From positions 1 through 64,000 of the forward strand of contig JAUMFO010000011.1 in the NCBI GenBank assembly GCA_032119795.1: a stretch of DNA of 64,000 nucleotides. The letters are read 5' to 3'. The translations under genes were made by a program, and so were the position numbers. The stretch's first letter is position 1, and the number at the start of each line of letters is the position of its first letter. Shown here piece by piece: positions 17,047 to 25,300 of the stretch. The stretch comes from JAGIBJ01 sp032119795. Lineage in GTDB: Bacteria > Actinomycetota > Thermoleophilia > Solirubrobacterales > Solirubrobacteraceae. Below the pieces are notes generated by a model that was not told where the DNA came from, ran no database searches, and worked only from the letters and a program-made list of their open reading frames with translations.

Positions 17047-17120
17047 GGTGAGAGGAACGTTCCTCCTTTCACCATCAAACAGGGGGAGAAGGCCGTGGTA
17101 ACACGGGTGCTGACCCCTGT
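17047..17120 (+). promoter_or_regulatory. Structured leader upstream of the RTX protein gene
   Basis: Two neighbouring RNA structures are visible. First, GGTGA, the perfect palindrome GAGGAACGTTCCTC (17052-17065) and TCACC. Second, outer stem ACAGGGG (17079-17085) with CCCCTGT (17114-17120) encloses a 5-bp stem capped by a GUAA tetraloop (CCGTG GTAA CACGG). The matched purine-rich internal loop between the two stems is unusual. I could not match it to a riboswitch family I know. Confidence 0.5.
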
Positions 17121-17153
17121 CTGGTCCCACAATTCCACGTCACGGAGTCATCC

Positions 17154-17813
17154 ATGTCTCGCTCTCCCCTCGTCCGTAGCGGCGTTTCGCTCGCGGCTGC
17201 CCTGCTCGCCTCGGCTGCCATGGCCTCGACGGCCTCGGCTGGCGTCACCACCTTCAAGCAGGTTGGTGGCAAGCTCTTCATCACCGCAGCCAACGGTGAT
17301 GCCAACAACATCAGCCTGCAGCTCTACGGCAGCGGCTCGCTGCGCCTGAAGGACCTCGGCACGGGCGTGACCCTTTCGCCGGGCGTCGGCATCGGTTCTA
17401 CCGCGACCTACGCACCGAACGACATCGCATTCAACACCGATGTTCCCGTTACTTCGGTGCGTATTCGCGCCCAGGACAACAACGACACGGTGAACACGAC
17501 CCTCACCGCACTGCCGACGCAGATCATCGCTGGTGCAGGTAACGACACGGTCACCGTTGGCGCTGCCAGCACCACCATCTCCGGCGGAGCCGGCAACGAC
17601 ATCCTCAACGGCGGCAGCAAGGACGACACCCTGGTCGGCGGCTCGGGCGAGGACGACGCCTACGGCAACGCCGGCGACGACCTCCTGCTGCTGGCGGGCG
17701 ACGGCGCCCCGTCTGAGGACGAGGCCTTCGGCGGCGCCGGCGACGACTTCGCGTCGGTCGACGGCAGCTACGACTACGTCGACCTGGTCGAGTCGATCAT
17801 CTTCGGCGACTGA
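17154..17813 (+). CDS. Secreted RTX-type calcium-binding repeat protein
   Basis: 219 residues with a signal peptide (MSRSPLVRSGVSLAAALLAS, cleavage near ASTASA). The N-terminal half is beta-rich. The C-terminal half has GGxGxDxL-type nonapeptides (GGAGNDILNGGSKDDTLVGG, GNAGDDLLLL, GGAGDDFASV) that form a calcium-binding beta-roll in RTX proteins. There are few repeats and no catalytic domain, so it is probably a small structural or surface protein. CGGAG lies 6 nt before the ATG. The upstream leader is structured, and two hairpins follow the stop. Confidence 0.87.
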   Translation: MSRSPLVRSGVSLAAALLASAAMASTASAGVTTFKQVGGKLFITAANGDANNISLQLYGSGSLRLKDLGTGVTLSPGVGIGSTATYAPNDIAFNTDVPVTSVRIRAQDNNDTVNTTLTALPTQIIAGAGNDTVTVGAASTTISGGAGNDILNGGSKDDTLVGGSGEDDAYGNAGDDLLLLAGDGAPSEDEAFGGAGDDFASVDGSYDYVDLVESIIFGD

Positions 17814-17827
17814 TCGATCTGCTCTCC

Positions 17828-17849
17828 GTGGTGATCCGTTGATCACCAC
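17828..17849 (+). terminator. Hairpin after the RTX gene
   Basis: GTGGTGATC (17828-17836) pairs perfectly with GATCACCAC (17841-17849) across loop CGTT, 15 nt after the stop. Confidence 0.6.
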
Positions 17850-17860
17850 TGCGGCCTGAG

Positions 17861-17905
17861 CGCCTGCCGCGTCGGTGAAAGCTGACGCGGCAGGCGTTTG
17901 TCGTT
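17861..17905 (+). terminator. Rho-independent terminator
   Basis: CGCCTGCCGCGTC (17861-17873) pairs perfectly with GACGCGGCAGGCG (17884-17896), followed by TTTGTCGTT. It is the main terminator of the RTX transcript. Confidence 0.8.
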
Positions 17906-17974
17906 GGCGAGGTGACCCGTGCTGCGTATCGTCGCGCCTGGACGCGGGCGCCTGGCACGGCAAGAATCCAAGCC

Positions 17975-18382
17975 ATGGCGCACCCGCAGATGTTCGATGA
18001 CGACGATCCTGTGCTGGGTCGCGTCCGGGAACTCGCACTCGCCTACCCGGATGCGTCGATGAAGGTCTCGCACGGGCGGCCCGCCTTCTTCACGACCAAG
18101 GTGTTCGCGTACTTCGGCGGCTCTCAGCGCGTCGACGGCGAGTGGGTCGAGTACCCACGCTGCGTGCTGGTGCTCCCCGATGAGGTCGAGCGCCCGATGC
18201 TGCTGAGCGACGAGCGGGTCTTCGTTCCGGCCTACCTCGGGCCGTCGGGCTGGCTCGGGTTCCAGCTCCCCAAGCTCAGCGCGCCAGTCGCGGAGTGGGA
18301 GGAGATCGACGACCTCCTCGACGCCTCTTACCGCCGGACGGCCGGGAAGCGGCGCGTGGAGCGCCTCGACGCCGACCGGTAG
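17975..18382 (+). CDS. YjbR/MmcQ family protein
   Basis: 135 residues, a small cytosolic DUF419-type protein with a CyaY-like DNA-binding-type fold. Typical features are YPDASMKVSHGRPAFFTTKV, VLVLPDEVERPMLLSDERVF, YLGPSGWLGF and a basic C-terminal helix (YRRTAGKRRVERL). ATG at 17975 is taken; it follows an AAGAAT-like box by 7 nt. Its last about 32 codons are repeated at 20600-20697, the far side of the inserted secreted-protein gene. Confidence 0.87.
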   Translation: MAHPQMFDDDDPVLGRVRELALAYPDASMKVSHGRPAFFTTKVFAYFGGSQRVDGEWVEYPRCVLVLPDEVERPMLLSDERVFVPAYLGPSGWLGFQLPKLSAPVAEWEEIDDLLDASYRRTAGKRRVERLDADR

Positions 18383-18440
18383 CCGCTCCGGTGCACGCCC
18401 GGGCGTGGCGCCGATCGAGATCCGTCCTGCCGACGGGGCC
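18285..18440 (+). repeat. Direct repeat copy A (yjbR tail plus GNAT head)
   Basis: This segment recurs at 20600-20743 with scattered substitutions and a 12-nt length difference just after the yjbR stop. It contains the real C-terminus of YjbR and a dead start of the acetyltransferase gene. Confidence 0.85.
18405..18440 (+). pseudogene. Remnant of the GNAT gene start
   Basis: GTG at 18405 begins VAPIEIRPADGA, matching VAPVEIRPADAA at the intact gene (20708). The frame then runs into the inserted gene on the other strand. The -10 box present before the intact copy is altered here (TAGCCG instead of TAGTCT) and is 12 nt further away. Confidence 0.7.
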
Positions 18441-18455
18441 GGCGCTGTGCAGCCC

Positions 18456-20528
18456 CTAGCTCACCGGGATCGTCAGCGTCGCGTTGTCGTCCTCGCCCGG
18501 CCCGTTGGCGGGGGAGGAGTCTGGGTCGCCGCGGCCGGCGCCGATCAGTGAGATCGGGATGACCTTGGTGCCCGTCGTGAGTACGTTGACGAACAGCTTG
18601 AGCGTCACCGACTCGTTCACGCCGAGGGTCGGCACCGTCCACAGGCCGCTTCCGGAGTTGTAGCTGCCGCCGGTGAGGGTGCTGGCGTCGAAGTCGACGC
18701 CAGCAGGGAGCTCGACCTGGACGGTGTTGGTGATCGCGGGCTGGGGGCCCTTGTTCGTCAGCGTGATCGTCACGTCGCGCGGGCTGCCGGACGACCAGGC
18801 GCCGGCGCTTGGCGTCGCGGCCAGCTCGAGGTCGGCGGCCAGCGGGGTGATCGTGACGCTCGAGATGTCGTCCTCGCCGGGCGCGCCGTTGTTTGGTGTT
18901 GAGTCGGGATCTGTCGGCGTGGAGGAGAACACCTCGGCGGTCACCGTGCGGGGCGTCGTCGCGGCGGCGGTGGCCTGGAGCTGCAGCACGCGAATGCCGT
19001 TCTTCGCCACGGGCCCGACGTTCCACAGGCCGGTGGCGGGGTCGTAGTCGGCGGGACTCGGCGCGAGCAGCGTCAGGCCGACGGGCAAGGGCACCTTGAC
19101 ATAGGTGTTCGTCGTGGCCTCAGGGCCGACGTTCGTGACCGACACCGTCAGCGAGACCACTCCGCCGAACTCGGGCGCCGGCGTCGTGGTGCTGATGCCG
19201 AGGGTGAGGTCGGTCGTGGGGATCGCGAGCTGCGGCGCTGGGGCCGGAGCTGGCTCGGTCGGTGCCGGGGCTGGTGGCTTCGTGCACGAGGTTGGATCGA
19301 GGGCGCGGGAGAAGAAGAACGGGATGCCGTCTTCGCACAGCGGTGAGGCTTCGTACCGGTCGGTCGGCATCACCTGCGCCTGGCGTGCCCAGCCGGTCAG
19401 CAATCGGCGGGTGTAGCTGAGGTACTTGTCGTTGCGAGCGCGCGTGCCGGGCGCGATGCCCGCAGGCACCGGCAGGAGGCGCACGTTCGGCGACGACCGC
19501 AGCGTGTTCTCGAAGGTCGTCCGGTTCGACGCGTCGATCATCAGGGTGATGCGCGTGTCCCGGCGCGCCTTGGCGACGTTGAAGAGGTCGTAGCCCGAGA
19601 GCTGCTTGAGCTCGACCTTCTTGCCGGTCGACGACGTGGGCCGCGCCCCGAGGAGCAGCGTGCCGGTGTTGGAGAAGCCGGCCGATCCGATCCAGACCAG
19701 GGCGTCCTTGCAGTTCTTGAGCTTCGAGGAGAGCCACTCGGACGGGAGCGCCTGCGAGGTCGAGCCGTAGCGGGCCGTCCCGAGCGACTTGCGGAAGGCC
19801 GTCATCCGCACGCCGAACTTCTCGACGAGATCCGCCGAGGAGCTGTAGCCGTCGGCGGGGAACAGTCCATCGCTCAGGGCGTCGCCCATCTGGATGAAGC
19901 AGGCCTTGGCATCGAGGGCGGAGACGATCCGCTTCCCATTGAGTTCGTCCGGCGAGATGAGCAGGAGGTTGTCGTCGGCCAGGCGGCGGGCCGTCCTCAC
20001 GCCGCGCTCGAAGACGCGCAGGTCCTTGTCGTCATAGCTCTTGGTCGACCGCAGGAACGTCGGCAGCGCACCGCCGACGAGCGGCGGCCAGTCCAGCGTC
20101 TGGGTGAGTTCGACCTTTCCGCTGCTCGTGCTCACGAGCGCGATCCGGCCGGGCTTCTGGAAGCCGCGGCCCGGGGCGAGATCGTCGTAGAACAGCCACG
20201 AGCGGGCGTCGGCCTTGGCGACGAACTTCGTGTTCGCCGTTGAGCGGCCATTGCGATCCGTCCTGGAGATGTCGCTGACTTTGCCCGGCCCGCCGACGCG
20301 GATCTCGGTGCCGTTGCTCAGCGGAGTGGGGCTGGCGAACACGATCTCCGGCGTCGTGCGATCGCTGACGCCGAAGGCGGCGAGCGCTTTGGCGGTCGCC
20401 TCCGTCTTGCTCACGGCGGCGGTGGCGGCGACCGGGCTCGCGGCGGCCACCCCTGCGATGGCAAGCACGGCAAACCCGCCGCGGCGCAAGGAGAAACGGC
20501 GACGACGGGGGGCGAGCGAAGCGGACAT
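18456..20528 (-). CDS. Secreted protein with two DUF11 repeats, on an inserted cassette
   Basis: 690 residues. An Arg-rich N-terminus and signal segment (GGFAVLAIAGVAAASPVAA) lead into an N-terminal domain of about 400 residues that I do not recognise; it contains DALVWIGSAGFSNTGTLLL and TLMIDASNRTTF. A Pro/Ala linker follows, then two DUF11-type beta-sandwich repeats with PLPVGLTLLAPSPADYDPAT and ELPAGVDFDASTLTGG. A TACGGT box (20537-20542 on this strand) ends 8 nt before the ATG. The gene and promoter together form a 2.2-kb unit between direct repeats that split yjbR from the GNAT gene, so it was acquired as a single-gene cassette or by local duplication and replacement. Confidence 0.82.
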   Translation of the reverse strand: MSASLAPRRRRFSLRRGGFAVLAIAGVAAASPVAATAAVSKTEATAKALAAFGVSDRTTPEIVFASPTPLSNGTEIRVGGPGKVSDISRTDRNGRSTANTKFVAKADARSWLFYDDLAPGRGFQKPGRIALVSTSSGKVELTQTLDWPPLVGGALPTFLRSTKSYDDKDLRVFERGVRTARRLADDNLLLISPDELNGKRIVSALDAKACFIQMGDALSDGLFPADGYSSSADLVEKFGVRMTAFRKSLGTARYGSTSQALPSEWLSSKLKNCKDALVWIGSAGFSNTGTLLLGARPTSSTGKKVELKQLSGYDLFNVAKARRDTRITLMIDASNRTTFENTLRSSPNVRLLPVPAGIAPGTRARNDKYLSYTRRLLTGWARQAQVMPTDRYEASPLCEDGIPFFFSRALDPTSCTKPPAPAPTEPAPAPAPQLAIPTTDLTLGISTTTPAPEFGGVVSLTVSVTNVGPEATTNTYVKVPLPVGLTLLAPSPADYDPATGLWNVGPVAKNGIRVLQLQATAAATTPRTVTAEVFSSTPTDPDSTPNNGAPGEDDISSVTITPLAADLELAATPSAGAWSSGSPRDVTITLTNKGPQPAITNTVQVELPAGVDFDASTLTGGSYNSGSGLWTVPTLGVNESVTLKLFVNVLTTGTKVIPISLIGAGRGDPDSSPANGPGEDDNATLTIPVS

Positions 20529-20536
20529 TGGCGCCC

Positions 20537-20542
20537 ACCGTA
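20537..20542 (-). promoter_or_regulatory. -10 box of the cassette gene
   Basis: TACGGT on the minus strand, 8 nt before the ATG at 20528. This implies a nearly leaderless transcript. Confidence 0.45.
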
Positions 20543-20599
20543 ACGGTGTACGGCAATGTATACAAGCCGAGTTCACCGGTGTCCGGGGATCTGGGTCGG

Positions 20600-20697
20600 C
20601 AGTCGCGGAGTGGGAGGAGATCGACGACCTCCTCGACGCGTCCTACCGCCGGACGGCTGGCAAGCGGCGCGTGGAGCGCCTCAATGCCGACCGGTAG
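20600..20697 (+). pseudogene. Remnant of the yjbR C-terminus
   Basis: Encodes AVAEWEEIDDLLDASYRR and then RVERLNADR followed by TAG, nearly identical to the end of the intact YjbR (17975-18382). No start or upstream part is present. Confidence 0.8.
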
Positions 20698-20700
20698 TCT
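20695..20700 (+). promoter_or_regulatory. -10 box of the GNAT gene inside the yjbR stop
   Basis: TAGTCT, whose TAG is the stop codon of the yjbR remnant, ends 7 nt before the GTG at 20708. The equivalent in copy A is mutated. Confidence 0.5.
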
Positions 20701-20707
20701 CCCGGGT

Positions 20708-21187
20708 GTGGCGCCGGTCGAGATCCGTCCTGCCGACGCGGCCGATCCGGTCGTCGCAGCGTTGATCGAGCTCCACCTCGCGGAGATGCACGCGAGCACG
20801 CCGAGCGAGTTTGCGTTCGCGCTCGACACCTCCGGGCTCGCGGCGCCCGACGTGACCCTGCTGGGCGCCTGGATCGGCGACGATCTGGCCGGCGTCGGCG
20901 CCCTGAAAGAGCTCGACGCCACCCACGGCGAGATCAAGTCGATGCGGACGGCGCCCGCGCATGTGCGCCAGGGCGTCGCCCAATCGATCCTCGACCACCT
21001 CATCGCCACGGCCCGCGCTCGCGGCTACGAGCGCGTGTCGCTGGAGACGGGCACGAGCCCGCTGTTCGGAGCGGCCGTTGCGCTCTACGAGCGCAACGGC
21101 TTCGTCCCGACCGGGCCCTTCGGCGACTACGCCGCCAGCGTGCACAACCGGTTCTTGACGCTCGCGCTGGTTCCCGGCGACGACTGA
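20708..21187 (+). CDS. GNAT N-acetyltransferase
   Basis: 159 residues. Transfers an acetyl group from acetyl-CoA to an unknown amine. Acetyl-CoA-binding motif A reads SMRTAPAHVRQGVAQSILDH. Strand/helix 4 is RGYERVSLETG and the end motif ALYERNGFVPTGPFGDY. The GTG at 20708 is preferred over ATG 20684 because the same GTG start is preserved in the broken copy at 18405 and a -10 box sits 7 nt upstream. It was originally directly behind yjbR. Confidence 0.88.
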   Translation: MAPVEIRPADAADPVVAALIELHLAEMHASTPSEFAFALDTSGLAAPDVTLLGAWIGDDLAGVGALKELDATHGEIKSMRTAPAHVRQGVAQSILDHLIATARARGYERVSLETGTSPLFGAAVALYERNGFVPTGPFGDYAASVHNRFLTLALVPGDD

Positions 21188-21264
21188 GGCCCCCAAACCG
21201 ACGCAGCATCGAACATCCCGCCAGTTCGGCCGCTGGCGCGTTGCCGTTCGGCTCGTCGCTGCCG

Positions 21265-22134
21265 ATGGCCAGACCGAGCATGACCGCGTCGACTTCCACC
21301 GCCCGGCTCGCCGAAGCGGCGCCGAGGCCCGCCCGCCCCCGGGTGCCGCTGGCGGCGGCCCCGGTGCTGCGCCTGCTCGCGTTCACCTTGCCGGTCGCCA
21401 TCGCGGCCTTCGTCGCCATGCGGATGCTCGTCCCCGATCTGCAGGCCACCATCGACAGCGACGGCAGCACCGCAATCGCCGCCGCTCCGTTGATCGCGGT
21501 GCTCTTCCTCGCCATTCGCGTGGCCTACTTCTCGTTCTTGGGCGAGCGGGTGGTGAACGGGCCGCGGACGGCGGTGATCCGTGTCGGTGATACGAGCGTG
21601 GGAGAGGCCGCGAAGTGGGCTCCGCTGGCGGCGGCCGTGGTCTTGCCGGTGGCCCTCAACACGCTCGCGCTCGCGCTCGCAGCCGCTGGTGTCGGCGCGC
21701 TCGGGCTGATCGCCGTCCTGGAGTTCTTGCGGCGCCGTCGCCCGCCGGCTGCAGTGGCCGATTTGCGCCCTGATGCCGGCGCCGAGATCGCCAGGTTTCG
21801 TTGGGACGCGTTGGCGGGAGTAGCCGTGCTTGCGGCAGCCTTCGCCACTTTCGTCTGGCGTGACACGGGACGTCCGACCGAGGTAGGGGCCGCGATCGGC
21901 ATCGCGCTCCCGCTCTTGGCGCTGGCCCCGTACTTCCACCCGCTTCAGCTGATGTTCGCCGACCGCGACACGCGCGAGGCCGGGTTCAGCTGGCGCTGGG
22001 TGTTCTTCCCGTCGCAGCTCCCGGTCGCCGTTCTGGCCGTGACCGGCCACGGCTGGATCGCCTTCTGGACCGGCGCTCTGGTCGCCGGCGCGATCGTCTC
22101 GGGGGCCGAGGCAATACGCCGCAACTCGGCCTGA
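21265..22134 (+). CDS. Polytopic membrane protein of unknown function
   Basis: About 289 residues with seven or so hydrophobic segments, for example LRLLAFTLPVAIAAFVAM, AAPLIAVLFLAIRVAYFSFL, LAAAVVLPVALNTLALALAA and VGAAIGIALPLLALAPYF. I recognise no family motif. The N-terminal about 30 residues are Ala/Pro/Arg-rich and the start is uncertain (TTG 21241, ATG 21265 or ATG 21280). Codon use matches the high-GC host style. It lies 77 nt after the GNAT gene. Confidence 0.65.
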   Translation: MARPSMTASTSTARLAEAAPRPARPRVPLAAAPVLRLLAFTLPVAIAAFVAMRMLVPDLQATIDSDGSTAIAAAPLIAVLFLAIRVAYFSFLGERVVNGPRTAVIRVGDTSVGEAAKWAPLAAAVVLPVALNTLALALAAAGVGALGLIAVLEFLRRRRPPAAVADLRPDAGAEIARFRWDALAGVAVLAAAFATFVWRDTGRPTEVGAAIGIALPLLALAPYFHPLQLMFADRDTREAGFSWRWVFFPSQLPVAVLAVTGHGWIAFWTGALVAGAIVSGAEAIRRNSA

Positions 22135-22328
22135 AGTGGGCTGATCGCCGCCAGGATTCCCGCGAAGGTCCGGAGAACGGGCACTCCCTCGGGGCCATCT
22201 CTTAACCGTGCCAACACCCGTCGGCCGCCGCCGTCCATATGTGGCCGACGTTGCTTGACCAACGTGCATGACGAGCATCGCTGGCCGACAACATCAAATT
22301 CCGGCAAGTCGCACGAATCGTGGGACAC

Positions 22329-25300
22329 ATGAATTGGCGTGTCCGGATGCTGTCGGCTAGCGTGCGCCGCGTGCAGCATGATTTCGAGCAGTTGGGTCCC
22401 GAGCGGTTCCAGGAACTGGTGCAGGCGCTACTGCTCCCAGCCTTCCCTAACCTAGCGTGCCTTCCCACCGGCATGCCTGACGGGGGACGTGACGGGCTTG
22501 CCACGGTCCGCGGCGGTGTAGAAGGCGATGGTCTCTGCGTATTCCAAGTCAAATTTTCCCGCCAAGGCAAGAAGCTTGACAACGCGGAAGGGTGGGTCGA
22601 GGGGCACCTCGAGGATGAAGGCGAGAAGATTGAAAAGCTGATCGGCCGCGGGATCACCGACTACGTCCTCATCACCAACGCGCCAGCGACCTCCCACCTT
22701 GACGCGGGCTCTTTCGACAAGGTCGCGCGTGCACTCTCGAAACGGTTTCCCAGCATCCGGACGCAGTGCCTGTGGCGCGCTGATCTTGACCGGCGGCTCG
22801 AAGAGCGCTGGAACCTGAAGTGGTCCTACCCGGAGCTGATGACCGGCCAGGATCTCATTCGCGCGTTGGTGGAAGGTCGGTTGAGCGAGCAGGCCGAGCA
22901 GAGGGCCCGAGCGGTCCAGATGTTTGTTGATCGGCAGTTTCGCGACGACCGGAACGTGAGGTTCAAGCAGGCCGAGCTACAGGGCGATCTGCTCTCTATG
23001 TTCGTCGACGTTCGAGTAGCTTCGAAATCCCAGAGCGAGGAGAAGTCGGCTCTCGACCGCCGGATTGCGGCGCTCGATCCAGACCAAGAGCACCGGGATC
23101 GGGGGGAGTCTCCGACCTGCGGAGCAGCCGATCTGCTCTTGGCTGACGGGGGACCTATGGCAGTAGGCCGCCTCCTTGTTGTTGAAGGAGCGCCAGGCCA
23201 GGGCAAGTCAACTTTGACCCAGTACGTGTGTCAGGTTCATCGCGAGCGACTTCTGACGCGCGGGCGACCACGGAGCAGGTCCGCATCACGACGGCATGCG
23301 CCGCTCCGGCTTCCTATCCGCGTCGATCTCAGGCAGCTTGCACAATGGCTCGTTGGCAAGGATGTGCTGCAGCGACCGACCGCAGAGTCGCCTTCGTCAG
23401 AGCGGACGTTGGACGGATTTCTAGCTGCACTGATCGCCGCTGGCGCCGGTGGGGTTGGATTCGACATTGCCGACTTGCATGCCGTGTTCGCCACGAGTCC
23501 GGTATTTCTTGCGCTCGACGGACTCGATGAGGTGGTGGACATCACGGACCGAGCCGAACTTGTTAACGAGATCGACGCTGGCGTTTCGCGACTCCAGACC
23601 ATCAGTGAGGATCTCCAAGTTGTCGTCACCACAAGGCCAGCGTCGTTCACCAGCGTCAACATGCTCGCGGAGCCCTTTGAGTACGTAACGCTGACCAATC
23701 TGCAGCCTGATCTCATCGACGACTACGCCAAGAAGTGGTCGAGCTCTCGCCGGTTGAAAGCCGACGAATGGCGAGAGTTGGAAGCTGTACTCGACGCCAA
23801 GCTGCACGAGCCGCATTTTGCGGAGCTTGCCCGCAATCCGATGCAACTAGCGATTCTTCTCAGCTTGATGCATCGCAAAGGGGCTGCTCTGCCGGATCAG
23901 CGAACGGCGCTCTATCGCAGTTACATGGAGAATTTCCTGGATCGCGAGACCGAGAAGTCCGAATCCGTCCGCAAGCATCGCGACTTGGTCCTGCGCATTC
24001 ATGGGTACGTGGCATGGACCCTTCACTCCGCCGCGGAGAGTTCTCCGGGTGCCGGAAAGATCTCGAAAGAAAAGCTCGAAGCGCTGGTCGAGGACTTCTT
24101 GGAGCAACGAACGTTCCAGAAGGACTTGTTTTCTGACTTGTTCGAGGGAATGTTCGACCGAGTTGGTGCACTTGTATGCCAGAAGGACGATCTCTTCGAG
24201 TTCGAAGTCCAGCCTCTTCGTGAGTACTTTGCTGCTCTCCACCTCTACCAGACGGTTCCGTACACTCCGCCAGGCAGTTCGAAGCGCGGTAGCCTGCCGG
24301 ATCGACTTGATGCGATGATTCGTAAGCCATTCTGGTTCAACGTCGCTCGCTTCTACGCAGGGTGCTACAACGTTGGCGAGATCGCCTCGCTGATTGACCG
24401 ACTTGAAGCGCTCGCAGCGGAGTCGGTGGACGATAGGTCAGGATTGGCTCAGTCGGTGGCCGGGCAGCTTCTCGCGGATGGGACGTTTGCCCAAGACCCG
24501 CGTGCTGCCCGTCGCGCGACCCTGCTCTTCTTCTCGGGCTTTGGGACATGGCATCTCTTCGACGGAGACGCTCGCGTGGGGCTAGAGGCCGCTGAACGAG
24601 TCGCTTTGAGCGACGAATCGGGTTCAGTGCCGCGACCTTCTGAGGAGCTCTGGGAACGAGTCGGGCCGGGATCGAGTCAAAACAACGAAGCGATTTCCTC
24701 CGCACTTCGGGCGATCGCTCCGGCAGGTTCTCTGGGAGCAGAATGGGTCGCCCGCGCGACCAGAGTTCGTGCCGAAGACTTGGAAGCGTGGTTGGAGTTC
24801 GGCGATGAGGCCAATTTGATCGGCCAAGTCCCAGTGGATCGTCTGCTTCCGGTGATTGAGCGGGCCGGCCCTGGCAAGCGCGTTGGAAAGGCCCTCGTGA
24901 ACGCCAACCTTTGGGAACTTGCTGACGTGTCCGCAATTGCTGAGCGCTCGCTTCTGAGTCGTGTGGGACGAGAGCAAATCTGGTTTCACCCCACGGAAAG
25001 CGTCCATCGGCTGAATGCGCTGCATATCGTCGCTTGGAGCGACCTGTACATCCGTCTTCTCCCTCTGACAGGGATGCAATCTCTCGCGGTCGAGCCGAGC
25101 GAGAGTCCCCTTCGTGACCCGATCTCAGTGGCTTTTGATGCACTAGTCGCCTTCGCTACCGGAATGCCAGCGACCGGCTTCGACGCTGCCGCGTGGTCGA
25201 AGTTCATCGAGGTTGCGCGCGTTGAGGTTGGAGAACTTGTGTGGATCGAGCGCGTTGCGCTCACGGTCGCCATGTGGGGAGATGAACCAACCACTTCAGG

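Larger units (their letters stand above)
20600..20743 (+). repeat. Direct repeat copy B (yjbR tail plus GNAT head)
   Basis: Partner of 18285-18440. Here the GNAT start is intact and continues into a complete gene. Confidence 0.85.

Noticed and set aside
17047..17120. Match to known riboswitches (TPP, cobalamin, c-di-GMP, c-di-AMP, SAM)
   Set aside because: None of the conserved core sequences that I know for these classes is present.
22135..22328. tRNA or attachment site at the left border of the NACHT gene
   Set aside because: No tRNA fold and no matching repeat at the right border (26049-26126) was seen. A small ACGTTG/CAACGT hairpin at 22248-22265 is not evidence of integration.
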